From the NCBI GenBank assembly GCA_003213595.1, contig QCMR01000002.1, positions 192,015 to 256,014 on the forward strand: 64,000 bases of DNA. Reading direction: 5' to 3'. Made by a program: the position numbers and the translations under genes. The notes beneath the pieces were generated by a model, which saw only the letters and a program-made list of their open reading frames with translations, did no database searches and was not told the DNA's origin. The DNA is from SAR86 cluster bacterium AG-422-E19. GTDB lineage: Bacteria; Pseudomonadota; Gammaproteobacteria; Magnimaribacterales; AG-339-G14. Positions 56,836-64,000 of this stretch are shown here, one piece after another. Each line of letters opens with the position of its first letter. Position 1 is the first letter of the stretch.

Positions 56836-57283
56836 TGGTAGCCCCTAATAGATTTGAGGATAAATAATCCCCTTTCAAGATTTGATAAATCTGTCCATGA
56901 GATACTAAAGAAATTTCTTCGTCAGACACCTCTTTAAGCTCTCCCTTTAATTTGCATTTTTTCCCGTCTAGAAAACAAGACAGGTTAATTGTCTCGCCTA
57001 AATAGTCTTTAAGCTGATTGATGTTGAAAAACTTTCGATCAATTCCAGGCGAGGAAATTTCCAAACTAAAATTAAAATTCAATTCTGAGAAATTGTCTAA
57101 AACTTCTCGTGCTTGAATATTCACATTCTCGCAATCTTCTAAAGTTATCAAACCATCACTTTTATCGATGTAAATAACTATATGCTTTGAAAAGGAACCC
57201 CCAGAAATTTCTATCCCCCAAATGGAACAACCTAGGCTCTCAATATCCTTTTTTAAAATGTCTGCAATCTTTTGTTCTAGCAT
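56828..57283 (-). CDS. rimP: Ribosome maturation factor RimP
   Basis: 30S maturation factor. The 151-aa protein has the N-terminal alpha/beta domain (LEQKIADILKKDIESLGC, about 2-19; VIYIDKSDGLITLEDCENV) and the EISSPGIDRKFF motif (about 78-89), then an Sm-like C-terminal domain. An in-frame TTG 18 bp upstream is possible; ATG 57283 is preferred. metY-rimP-nusA-infB order matches E. coli. Confidence 0.96.
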   Translation of the reverse strand: MLEQKIADILKKDIESLGCSIWGIEISGGSFSKHIVIYIDKSDGLITLEDCENVNIQAREVLDNFSELNFNFSLEISSPGIDRKFFNINQLKDYLGETINLSCFLDGKKCKLKGELKEVSDEEISLVSHGQIYQILKGDYLSSNLLGATNE

Positions 57284-57300
57284 TTTTCTTTTACATAACA

Positions 57301-57322
57301 AATAGGCCCTAAAGGGCCTATT
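57301..57322. terminator. Hairpin in the rimP leader (terminator or attenuator-like)
   Basis: A perfect inverted repeat AATAGGCCC-TAAA-GGGCCTATT: 9-bp stem and 4-nt loop, ending 18 nt before the rimP ATG. No long T-run follows on the minus strand, so it is not a classical intrinsic terminator. It could be an attenuator, an RNase processing site or an mRNA stabiliser. Confidence 0.6.
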
Positions 57323-57365
57323 AAAAATTCTTAACTAATTTAGTCAGATCAATAATTTGAAAGCG

Positions 57366-57394
57366 AGTATAGGAGTATAGAAGGGAATGGTCAA
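57366..57394 (-). promoter_or_regulatory. Predicted promoter of rimP-nusA-infB
   Basis: Minus strand TTGACC (57394-57389), exactly 17 bp, then TATACT (57371-57366). A second TATACT lies 8 bp closer to the -35 (57379-57374). It is the same -35/-10 pair and spacing as the tRNA-fMet promoter. It starts right after the tRNA and before the rimP leader hairpin. Confidence 0.72.
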
Positions 57395-57407
57395 TAGTTG
57401 TCTAAAT

Positions 57408-57484
<77 letters not shown>

Positions 57485-57496
57485 AAAAGCTTGGCG

Positions 57497-57525
57497 AGTA
57501 TAGGATTAAGTTCTAAATAGGTCAA
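57497..57525 (-). promoter_or_regulatory. Predicted promoter of tRNA-fMet
   Basis: Minus strand TTGACC (57525-57520), 17-bp spacer, TATACT (57502-57497). The predicted start is a few nt before the mature tRNA 5' end at 57484. The following CGCC stretch is GC-rich compared with the surroundings, as at stringently controlled stable-RNA promoters; that regulation is inference. Confidence 0.72.
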
Positions 57526-57530
57526 GTTAA

Positions 57531-57617
57531 TGGTGCCGAAGAGAGGATTTGAACCTCCACGGACCTAAGTCCACTACCCCCTCAAGATAGCGTGTCTACC
57601 AATTCCACCACTTCGGC
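57531..57617 (-). tRNA. leuU: tRNA-Leu (anticodon GAG)
   Basis: An 87-nt class II tRNA. Acceptor GCCGAAG pairs with CTTCGGC; the anticodon arm CTATC-TTGAGGG-GGTAG gives GAG; a long variable arm and encoded CCA are present. It begins 2 nt after the secG stop, so it is probably cut out of the secG transcript. Confidence 0.96.
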
Positions 57618-57619
57618 AA

Positions 57620-57937
57620 TTACTCAGGGAGATCTTCAATTAAAGGCTTTTCTTCTATGATTTCCTGAGACTGTGAATTTTTAAAGACTTCTAGCTCAGA
57701 ATCTAAAGAAGTTTTTTGATAAGCCGAAATTGCAATAGTAATTGAAAAAAAAGCAATAACTAAACCCCAAGTTATTTTAGTTAAGATATTTGTAGCATCT
57801 GCAGGAGCAAACATCGCATTGTTGTTTCCACCTCCAAAGGCGGAACCGATGTCTGCACCTTTTCCGTGTTGCAGTAAAATTATTACTACTAAGGAAATGG
57901 CGATCAATACCTGTAAAACTATAAATACTGTAATCAT
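57620..57937 (-). CDS. secG: Preprotein translocase subunit SecG
   Basis: Small SecYEG subunit. The 105-aa protein has two transmembrane helices (about 2-23 and 51-70) and the loop motif LLQHGKGADIGSAFGGG (about 22-38). The tail is acidic. It overlaps the tpiA end by 4 bp (ATGA). The secG-tRNA-Leu-metY order is also in E. coli. Confidence 0.96.
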   Translation of the reverse strand: MITVFIVLQVLIAISLVVIILLQHGKGADIGSAFGGGNNNAMFAPADATNILTKITWGLVIAFFSITIAISAYQKTSLDSELEVFKNSQSQEIIEEKPLIEDLPE

Positions 57938-58686
57938 GATTTAATTTTCGAAGCGATAATAGCAAATTGTTCGCCGTCAAGCGAAGAATTTCCTACAAGG
58001 CAACCATCAATCCCAGGAATAGAAATTATTTCCTCAATATTGCTTTTCGAGACACTTCCACCGTACAAAATAGGACAATCAATCTTCTTTTCTTCAAAAA
58101 AATTTAAAATAATTGATACTGCTGAAGCAATATTTTCTGAATCTGCTTCTTTTCCAGTACCAATAGCCCAAATTGGTTCATATGCTAAGAGATCGGGTGA
58201 AATGTTATCCTTACAAAAAGTCTGGAGTTGATTTAATAGAAAAGATTTTTTTTTGTTATTTTCTAGAATTTCTAACCCTTCTCCAATACAAAAAATATTT
58301 GATAATCCGTGTTCATTTAATCTAAAACCTTTTTCAAAGACAATATTTTCTGTATTACCATTTTCTCTTAGCTCGGAGTGACCGACAATAGAACCTTCAA
58401 TTCCTACTTTTTTTAAAAATTTAGATGAAATTTGTCCAGTAAATGCTCCTTCATCGTATTGAGAAACATCCTGAGTGAAGAGTGAAATTTTCTTAAAAAT
58501 TTCGTTTTTTGAATTTTTTATTTTTTCCGAAAAAACAGTGTAATCATACAAATTTAGACAAACAATTAACTTTACTTCGTCAGATTTTGGAAAATTACTT
58601 TGAGAACTAACAACATTTATAAATTCTTGTTCCCAATCGTCTATATCAACTGAATTCATTTTCCAGTTAGCAATCAGATATTTCAT
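57934..58686 (-). CDS. tpiA: Triose-phosphate isomerase
   Basis: Glycolytic/gluconeogenic TIM-barrel enzyme. The 250-aa protein has IANWKMN (about 5-11; catalytic Lys), VGHSELRE (catalytic His), AYEPIWAIGTGK (catalytic Glu and loop 6) and YGGSVSKSN. It lies between glmM and secG, a common placement. Confidence 0.98.
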   Translation of the reverse strand: MKYLIANWKMNSVDIDDWEQEFINVVSSQSNFPKSDEVKLIVCLNLYDYTVFSEKIKNSKNEIFKKISLFTQDVSQYDEGAFTGQISSKFLKKVGIEGSIVGHSELRENGNTENIVFEKGFRLNEHGLSNIFCIGEGLEILENNKKKSFLLNQLQTFCKDNISPDLLAYEPIWAIGTGKEADSENIASAVSIILNFFEEKKIDCPILYGGSVSKSNIEEIISIPGIDGCLVGNSSLDGEQFAIIASKIKS

Positions 58687-58692
58687 GAATAG

Positions 58693-60051
58693 TTAGACTA
58701 AATCTTTTGCAAGATCAGTGAGCTGCTTGCTATACATTTCCGTTACTTTAGAGTCTTTGGCTTCCACTAAAATTCTTAATAAAGACTCGGTTCCTGATTT
58801 TCTCACTAAAATCTTACCGTCAAACTCCGAAATCTCTTTTTGGATTTTTTCACAAGAATTCTTAAATTTTTTATTAGCCAAAATGCTCTCAGCATTAGCA
58901 ACTTCGATATTTGTGAGGATTTGCGGATATTTCTTAAAAGAAGCCAGAATTTCGTTTAATGGTTTTCCAAAGGTAAGAAAAGCTTCAAAAAATTTGATGG
59001 CAGCAATAATTGCGTCGCCCGTTGCAACGCTATCTAAACAAATAATATGTCCTGACTGCTCTCCACCAAGCTGCCAACCAAGTTCTAACAGCTTTTCCAA
59101 TACATACTTATCTCCAACTTTGGATCTAACTAATTCAATACCCATTTCAGATAAAGCATTTTCCAGACCTTTATTTGTCATATCTGTTCCAACAACTCCC
59201 TTAGATCCTAGAACAATCTGATTTTCAAACTTAAATTTTGCTAATAAAAATAAAATATCATCTCCATCTAAAGCCTTTGCCTCTGAGTCGACTATAATCA
59301 ATCTGTCGCCATCGCCGTCAAAGGCAATTCCAAAGTCAGCGTTATTGTCTAGCACGGCTTTTTTTAAAACATTTAAATCCGTTGATCCACAATTTTGATT
59401 AATATTTAGGCCATTTGGATCATCTGAAATTGCAGTTACTTCAGCTCCTAATTCTCTAAAAACTTTTGGGGCGACGTCATACGCCGCACCGTTAGCGGTA
59501 TCGATAACAATTTTTAAATTGTTCAAACTAATTTCTTTAGATAAAGAGTTTTTGCAGTATTCAATATAACGACCGCTGGCATCGGATAATCTAGCTGCTT
59601 TTCCTAAGTTTTCAGGGTCAACGACTTTGATAGGTTCTGAAATTTTTTGTTCAATCAAAAGTTCTAATTCGTCTGAAATTTTTTGTCCTTTATCATCAAA
59701 AAATTTAATTCCATTGTCTTCGTAAGAATTGTGCGACGCACTTATAACGATTCCTGCCTGACTTTTAAAAGTACTAACTAAATAAGATATTGCAGGAGTT
59801 GGCAGTGGGCCTACTAAGCGTACATTCAAGCCTGAAGAAATTATTCCTGCTTGGAGGGCAGCTTCCAACATGTAGCCTGAAATTCTTGTATCTTTTCCAA
59901 TGATAAACGATGATATTCCTTGATCCTTGAAAACTTCTCCAGCTGCCCAACCAAGCTTCAGGATGAAATCTGGACTGGTCTTAGAAGAAATTGGGCCTCT
60001 GATACCATCAGTGCCAAAGAATTTCTTTTTTGCATTTATTATTTTGGCCAT
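58693..60051 (-). CDS. glmM: Phosphoglucosamine mutase
   Basis: Makes glucosamine 1-phosphate for UDP-GlcNAc. The 452-aa protein starts KKFFGTDGIRG (about 10-20), has the phosphoserine loop VISASHNSYEDNGIKFF (about 97-113), Mg-binding DGDGDRLI, GEQSGHI, and the phosphate loop VRKSGTESLLRI. It overlaps the end of folP by 13 bp. Confidence 0.98.
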   Translation of the reverse strand: MAKIINAKKKFFGTDGIRGPISSKTSPDFILKLGWAAGEVFKDQGISSFIIGKDTRISGYMLEAALQAGIISSGLNVRLVGPLPTPAISYLVSTFKSQAGIVISASHNSYEDNGIKFFDDKGQKISDELELLIEQKISEPIKVVDPENLGKAARLSDASGRYIEYCKNSLSKEISLNNLKIVIDTANGAAYDVAPKVFRELGAEVTAISDDPNGLNINQNCGSTDLNVLKKAVLDNNADFGIAFDGDGDRLIIVDSEAKALDGDDILFLLAKFKFENQIVLGSKGVVGTDMTNKGLENALSEMGIELVRSKVGDKYVLEKLLELGWQLGGEQSGHIICLDSVATGDAIIAAIKFFEAFLTFGKPLNEILASFKKYPQILTNIEVANAESILANKKFKNSCEKIQKEISEFDGKILVRKSGTESLLRILVEAKDSKVTEMYSKQLTDLAKDLV

Positions 60052-60842
60052 ATAGTTCTCAATAAATTGACGGTTTCTTTAACTTGATGAACTCTTAAAA
60101 TATTTGCCCCACCTAGAGAAGCTATTATACCAGCAGTTAAGCTTTGTTCGTTTAGATGATTTTCCTTTGTCTCAAAAAGTAGTTTCAAAAATTTCTTTTG
60201 AGACAAGCCAGCCAACAAAACTCTATCTTTTTTTATTTTCTCTAAATTAGATAATATTTTTAAGTTCTGAAAAGGTGTTTTTCCATATCCAAAACCTGGA
60301 TCAAAAATCAAATTTTCTATATTAAAGTTTCTTTTCTTGAATTTGACTTCGATTTCAGAGAAAAAATTTTCTATTTGATCAAATATGTCTTTTTTGTTTT
60401 CAGGATTGCCTTGGTGGCAAATACAGACAGGTATATTTTCTTTGCAGACTAAATTAAAACTTTTTTCGTCTTCAAATGAAAAAACATTATTGATTAAATC
60501 AATTTTATTCAAAATAGCTTCTTTAATTACAGCGAAATTAAATGAATCAACTGAAAAAAGTATTGGATAATCTTTTAACTTTTCGAAGATAAATCCTATT
60601 CGGTCCAGTTCTTCTTGAGGAGATATTTTGGTAAATCCAGGTTTTGTACTATGAGCTCCGATATCTATAAAATCGGCACCATCCTCAATCATTGATTCAA
60701 TTGAATTGCATACCTTTGATTCATCAAAAGTATTGTCTTTTTTTAGAAATTTGCCACCGTCAAAAAAAGAGTCAGGTGTTAGGTTTAATACCCCCATGAC
60801 TTTTGGGGTAGAAAGATCTAACTCTTTTTTTGGAAAGAGCAT
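60039..60842 (-). CDS. folP: Dihydropteroate synthase
   Basis: Folate enzyme and sulfonamide target. The 267-aa protein has MGVLNLTPDSFFDGGKF (about 16-32), DIGAHSTKPGF (about 60-70), and DPGFGYGKTPFQN. The C-terminal motif LRVHQVKE is also present. It lies 11 bp after ftsH, as in E. coli. Confidence 0.97.
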   Translation of the reverse strand: MLFPKKELDLSTPKVMGVLNLTPDSFFDGGKFLKKDNTFDESKVCNSIESMIEDGADFIDIGAHSTKPGFTKISPQEELDRIGFIFEKLKDYPILFSVDSFNFAVIKEAILNKIDLINNVFSFEDEKSFNLVCKENIPVCICHQGNPENKKDIFDQIENFFSEIEVKFKKRNFNIENLIFDPGFGYGKTPFQNLKILSNLEKIKKDRVLLAGLSQKKFLKLLFETKENHLNEQSLTAGIIASLGGANILRVHQVKETVNLLRTIWPK

Positions 60843-60853
60843 GTTAAGAAACT

Positions 60854-62764
60854 TTAGACTTGTTCTGCTGGATCCTTAATTGGAGGTTCTTCTCCTTTTT
60901 TATTATCTTTATCAGAAGAAATATCATCGTCATCGTTACTTCTTGGCTTAGCTCCAGCCATAATGTCATCAATCTGATCGCTGGTTATGGTTTCAAGCTC
61001 TACAAGTGATTCAGCCATCATGTGAAGCTTATCCAAATTGTCTTTCAAAACCTTAGTAGCTTTCTTGTAACAAGTATCGATGATTTTTTTTGATTCTTCA
61101 TCAATTAAGTTTGCAGTTTTATCTGAAACAGACGTTGATTTTGCACCTGCACTTCTTCCAAGGAAAGGTTCATCGCCCTCTTCATCATATTTAATAGGGC
61201 CCAGTTTTTCAGATAAACCCCATTTGGTGACCATATTTCTTGCAAGTTCTGTAGCTCGTTCTATGTCATTAGATGCTCCAGTTGTTACACCGCCTTCGCC
61301 GTAAATTAGTTCTTCAGCAATTCTTCCTCCAAACAATCCACAAATTCTGTCTAGAATGGATTCTTTGCTGTAGCTATATTTATCTTCTTCAGGAAGAAAA
61401 ACGGTTACTCCAAGAGCTCTTCCTCGCGGAATTATTGAAACTTTATAAACTGGGTCATGATGTTCCAAGACCCTTCCGACTATGGCGTGACCTGCTTCGT
61501 GATAAGCGGTTTTGGTTTTTTCATCCAAACTCATTACCATGCTTCGTCTCTCGGCACCCATCATTACCTTGTCTTTAGCAAGTTCTAATTCTTCCATTGA
61601 GACTTTCTTTTTGCCGGATCGAGCTGCAAACAAAGCTGCTTCGTTAACTAGGTTAGCTAAATCTGCTCCTGAAAAGCCTGGTGTCCCTCTTGCGATGTAT
61701 GAAGTTTCAACATCCTTATCGATTGGAACTTTTCGAACATGCACATTAAGAATTTGTTCTCTGCCTTTGATGTCTGGAAGAGGTACCACGACTTGGCGGT
61801 CAAATCTTCCGGGTCTCAATAAAGCAGGATCTAGAACATCTGGCCTGTTTGTAGCGGCAATAATAATGATTCCTTCATTAGCTTCAAATCCATCCATCTC
61901 TACTAAGAGCTGGTTTAGTGTTTGCTCTCTTTCGTCATGACCGCCGCCTAAGCCTGCTCCTCTGTGACGGCCTACAGCATCAATTTCATCAATGAATACA
62001 ATACAAGGTGCTTGACGTTTAGCTTGTTCGAACATATCTCTTACTCTAGAAGCACCAACACCAACAAACATTTCTACAAAATCAGAACCTGAAATTGTAA
62101 AAAATGGCACTTTGGCTTCTCCAGCTATTGCTCTTGCAAGCAAAGTTTTACCGGTTCCAGGAGAACCAACCATCAAAATACCTCGAGGAATCTTTCCTCC
62201 TAGTTTTTGAAATTTTGAAGGATCTCTTAAAAAATCTACCAATTCTTGGACTTCTTCTTTTGCTTCTTCTACTCCAGCTACATCTCTAAATGTTGTTTTG
62301 ACTTTCCCGCCTTCCAACATTCTTGCTTTGCTTTTACCGAATGACATTGGGCCACCACGACCTCCCATGCCTCCTTGCATTTGACGCATGAAGAAAAAGA
62401 AGATGGCTAAAATTATGAGAATCGGAAAACTAGCTACTAAAAGTTGTGTCCAAATGCTTTCTCTTTGAGGTTCTTCACCTAAAACTTCTACTCTGTGCTC
62501 AAAAAGATCTGTCATTAATTGATCGTCTTGAACGTATATAGGACGGGTTGTTGTAAAAGAGTTTCCTTCTTGAGTAATCCCTTCGATGGTATAACCGTCA
62601 CCTTTAAAAGATACTTGGGAAATCTGATCTTTATTAACCAAAGAGACAAATTCAGAATAATTCATATTCTGTGAGGGACTTTGATTGTAAATGTTTTGGA
62701 TAGCAACAAAGGTAATACCTGAAATTGCGAGCCAAACTAAAATATTTCTCATTAATTGCGACAT
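60854..62764 (-). CDS. ftsH: ATP-dependent zinc metalloprotease FtsH
   Basis: Inner-membrane AAA+ protease. The 636-aa protein has two transmembrane helices (about 6-23 and 107-127), an AAA domain with Walker [13 protein letters not shown] (about 198-209), Walker [12 protein letters not shown], arginine-finger region RPGRFDRQ, and the zinc site HEAGH. ftsH-folP-glmM order is conserved. Confidence 0.99.
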   Translation of the reverse strand: MSQLMRNILVWLAISGITFVAIQNIYNQSPSQNMNYSEFVSLVNKDQISQVSFKGDGYTIEGITQEGNSFTTTRPIYVQDDQLMTDLFEHRVEVLGEEPQRESIWTQLLVASFPILIILAIFFFFMRQMQGGMGGRGGPMSFGKSKARMLEGGKVKTTFRDVAGVEEAKEEVQELVDFLRDPSKFQKLGGKIPRGILMVGSPGTGKTLLARAIAGEAKVPFFTISGSDFVEMFVGVGASRVRDMFEQAKRQAPCIVFIDEIDAVGRHRGAGLGGGHDEREQTLNQLLVEMDGFEANEGIIIIAATNRPDVLDPALLRPGRFDRQVVVPLPDIKGREQILNVHVRKVPIDKDVETSYIARGTPGFSGADLANLVNEAALFAARSGKKKVSMEELELAKDKVMMGAERRSMVMSLDEKTKTAYHEAGHAIVGRVLEHHDPVYKVSIIPRGRALGVTVFLPEEDKYSYSKESILDRICGLFGGRIAEELIYGEGGVTTGASNDIERATELARNMVTKWGLSEKLGPIKYDEEGDEPFLGRSAGAKSTSVSDKTANLIDEESKKIIDTCYKKATKVLKDNLDKLHMMAESLVELETITSDQIDDIMAGAKPRSNDDDDISSDKDNKKGEEPPIKDPAEQV

Positions 62765-62769
62765 AATTC

Positions 62770-63351
62770 TTACTTTTTAAATTTTCCTAATAAATAACAT
62801 TCCTTTGAACTTGTTCTGGATGCTTCTGGTTTTATTCTTACTACCTCTTTGAAATTTTCTTTCATAAATTCTTTTAAATAATCAAAAGAACTACCTTGAA
62901 AACATTTTGCTAGAAAAGAACCTCCTTTTACAAGATATTTATTTATTAGATATATCTCTATATTCAAAAGTTCAATCATATTTTCAGAGTCAGTAATACT
63001 TATACCACTTATATTGGGGGCAATATCAGATAAAACAAGGTCAAAATGGTCATTCAGGTCATCGTCGTTAACTTCCAATAAGTCCTTTTGCAGAAAGGTA
63101 ATTCCCTCAATTTTAGCCATGGAAAGTATATCTATGCCTGTAATTGATGCTTTTCCTTTTGTAAGCTCTTTTACCACTTGAATCCAACTACCTGGAGCGC
63201 AGCCGATATCCAAAATATTTTGATTTTGTTTAATTAAATTGTGCGACTTATTGATCTGTTTTAATTTGTAGGCTGCTCTTGATCGATAGCCGTCTTTTTT
63301 TGAAAGCTTATTGAACCTTTCTCCGCCGGTATAATTGGGATTTTTGCTCAA
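62770..63351 (-). CDS. rlmE: 23S rRNA (uridine2552-2'-O)-methyltransferase
   Basis: FtsJ-type enzyme, 193 aa. The K-D-K-E tetrad is visible: Lys near 27 ([10 protein letters not shown]), DIGCAPGSW (SAM), the Asp in [11 protein letters not shown], Lys in FLAKCFQG, and Glu in [15 protein letters not shown]. Start is TTG at 63351, one base after the greA stop; no ATG fits. yhbY is absent between greA and rlmE. Confidence 0.96.
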   Translation of the reverse strand: MSKNPNYTGGERFNKLSKKDGYRSRAAYKLKQINKSHNLIKQNQNILDIGCAPGSWIQVVKELTKGKASITGIDILSMAKIEGITFLQKDLLEVNDDDLNDHFDLVLSDIAPNISGISITDSENMIELLNIEIYLINKYLVKGGSFLAKCFQGSSFDYLKEFMKENFKEVVRIKPEASRTSSKECYLLGKFKK

Positions 63352-63352
63352 A

Positions 63353-63832
63353 TCAAATGTGCTTAATAGCTACTATTTCGTATTCTTGAGGACCGGCAGG
63401 ACTTTCAAACTTAGCGATATCACCCTCACCCTTACCTATAAGCGCTCTGGCTAAAGGAGAGGAGAAAGAGATTTTGCCCTCATTTACATTTGCCTCATCT
63501 TCACCAACAATTTTGAAAATCACTTCTTCATCTTTTCCTAAGTCATAAAGATCCAACGTGACGCCAAAAATTACTTTGCCGGAAGGTGCTATAGCGGTTA
63601 CATCTATAACCTGCGAATTTGTTAATTTAGACTCTATCTCTCTGATTCTTGCTTCTGTCAGCCCTTGTTGTTCTTTAGCTGCGTGGTATTCGGCATTTTC
63701 CTTCAAATCACCAAGCTCTCTGGCTGCAGCGATTTCTTTGGACAATTGAATTCTTACGTTTTTTGTAAGGTGCTCGTGTTCGGCGCGTAAGGCTTTCTCG
63801 CCTTCTACGGTCATTGGGGCTTTGTCAGTCAT
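63353..63832 (-). CDS. greA: Transcription elongation factor GreA
   Basis: Rescues backtracked RNA polymerase. The 159-aa protein has an N-terminal coiled coil (about 8-75) with the tip acidic pair in AARELGDLKENAEYHAAKE, and a C-terminal FKBP-like domain (about 80-159; ISFSSPLARALIGKGEGD). It follows carB by 4 bp. Confidence 0.98.
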   Translation of the reverse strand: MTDKAPMTVEGEKALRAEHEHLTKNVRIQLSKEIAAARELGDLKENAEYHAAKEQQGLTEARIREIESKLTNSQVIDVTAIAPSGKVIFGVTLDLYDLGKDEEVIFKIVGEDEANVNEGKISFSSPLARALIGKGEGDIAKFESPAGPQEYEIVAIKHI

Positions 63833-63836
63833 ATCC

Positions 63837-64000
63837 TCAATGGATATCTTGAAGTTTTTTTACCCTCCAATCAACCTGATTTTCTATTACCTTGCAGATC
63901 GCTCTTGCTCCTTCAATAGTGGTAGAACTACAAATCTTCTGATCCAAAGCGGTTCTTCTTATTGATGCAGAATCCGTAATTGATTCTCTGCCTTCGGTGG
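63837..64000 (-). CDS. carB: Carbamoyl-phosphate synthase large subunit, C-terminal end
   Basis: The last 54 or so residues are present; the gene starts outside the window. Translation reads TEGRESITDSASIRRTALD, then CSSTTIEGARAI and ends VKKLQDIH. These match the end of CarB (DSxxIRRxAL..; STxxGAxA). The allosteric domain is partly included. carB-greA is a common order. Confidence 0.9.
   Translation of the reverse strand, partial: TEGRESITDSASIRRTALDQKICSSTTIEGARAICKVIENQVDWRVKKLQDIH

Noticed and set aside
61512..61940. Plus-strand open frame of 142 codons opposite ftsH
   Set aside because: It is antisense to the AAA and protease core of FtsH with no motif of its own.

Overview
The window is about 64 kb of a compact, AT-rich (by eye roughly one-third G+C) bacterial chromosome. 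Gene content and order point to a streamlined Gammaproteobacterium, probably marine and SAR86-like. The lineage is an inference; no 16S rRNA gene is present. Almost every base is coding, many genes overlap by 1-14 bp, and I see no insertion sequences, prophage, CRISPR or integrated islands.

Layout from left to right. 1-3731 (minus): the end of the block rpsF-rpsR-rplI-dnaB-alr (alr runs off the edge). 3804-19403 (minus): a division and cell-wall cluster in the order mraZ-rsmH-ftsL-ftsQ-ftsA-ftsZ-ftsI-murE-murF-mraY-murD-ftsW-murG-murC-ddl. Upstream lie rnpB and rsmI, with lpoA divergent. 21766-25737 (minus): rplM-rpsI-petABC-sspA. 25795-30368: a DegS-like protease, then hisD, hisG, murA and mlaC on minus. 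30419-32744 (plus): kdsD-lptC-lptB. 32754-35150 (minus): mreBCD. 35231-38386 (plus): gatCAB. 38379-44161 (minus): prfA-prmC-moeB, a GH84 glycosidase, an acyl-CoA ligase and a MaoC-like hydratase. 44194-48960 (plus): lolB-ispE-tRNA-Gln-prs-rplY-pth-ychF-tRNA-Met. 48974-64000 (minus): carB(end)-greA-rlmE-ftsH-folP-glmM-tpiA-secG-tRNA-Leu-tRNA-fMet-rimP-nusA-infB-rbfA-truB-rpsO-pnp and a small lipoprotein.

The genes are mostly housekeeping. Peptidoglycan precursor synthesis (alr, ddl, murA, murC-G, mraY, glmM) feeds septal synthesis (ftsI, ftsW, ftsL, ftsQ, ftsA, ftsZ) and side-wall synthesis (mreBCD, lpoA). Envelope biogenesis is represented by kdsD, lptC, lptB, lolB and mlaC, respiration by cytochrome bc1, and translation by many ribosomal, tRNA and factor genes.

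No clearly new multi-gene system is visible. The unusual features are within and between familiar genes: (1) ribosomal protein S6 has a long acidic extension built from an exact 153-bp tandem repeat; (2) FtsQ has almost no POTRA domain, and ftsQAZ has moved between ftsL and ftsI; (3) mraZ is preceded by four 10-bp tandem boxes resembling AAAGTG-type MraZ operators; (4) the stop codon of ispE lies inside tRNA-Gln; (5) the rsmI and lpoA start codons overlap head to head; (6) TTG start codons are very common, with four TTGA stop-start overlaps; (7) a DegS-like protease lacks PDZ, and several envelope genes (lpoA, lolB, mlaC, lptC) are reduced or lack their usual partners; (8) a cytoplasmic O-GlcNAcase-like GH84 enzyme sits in the prfA operon.
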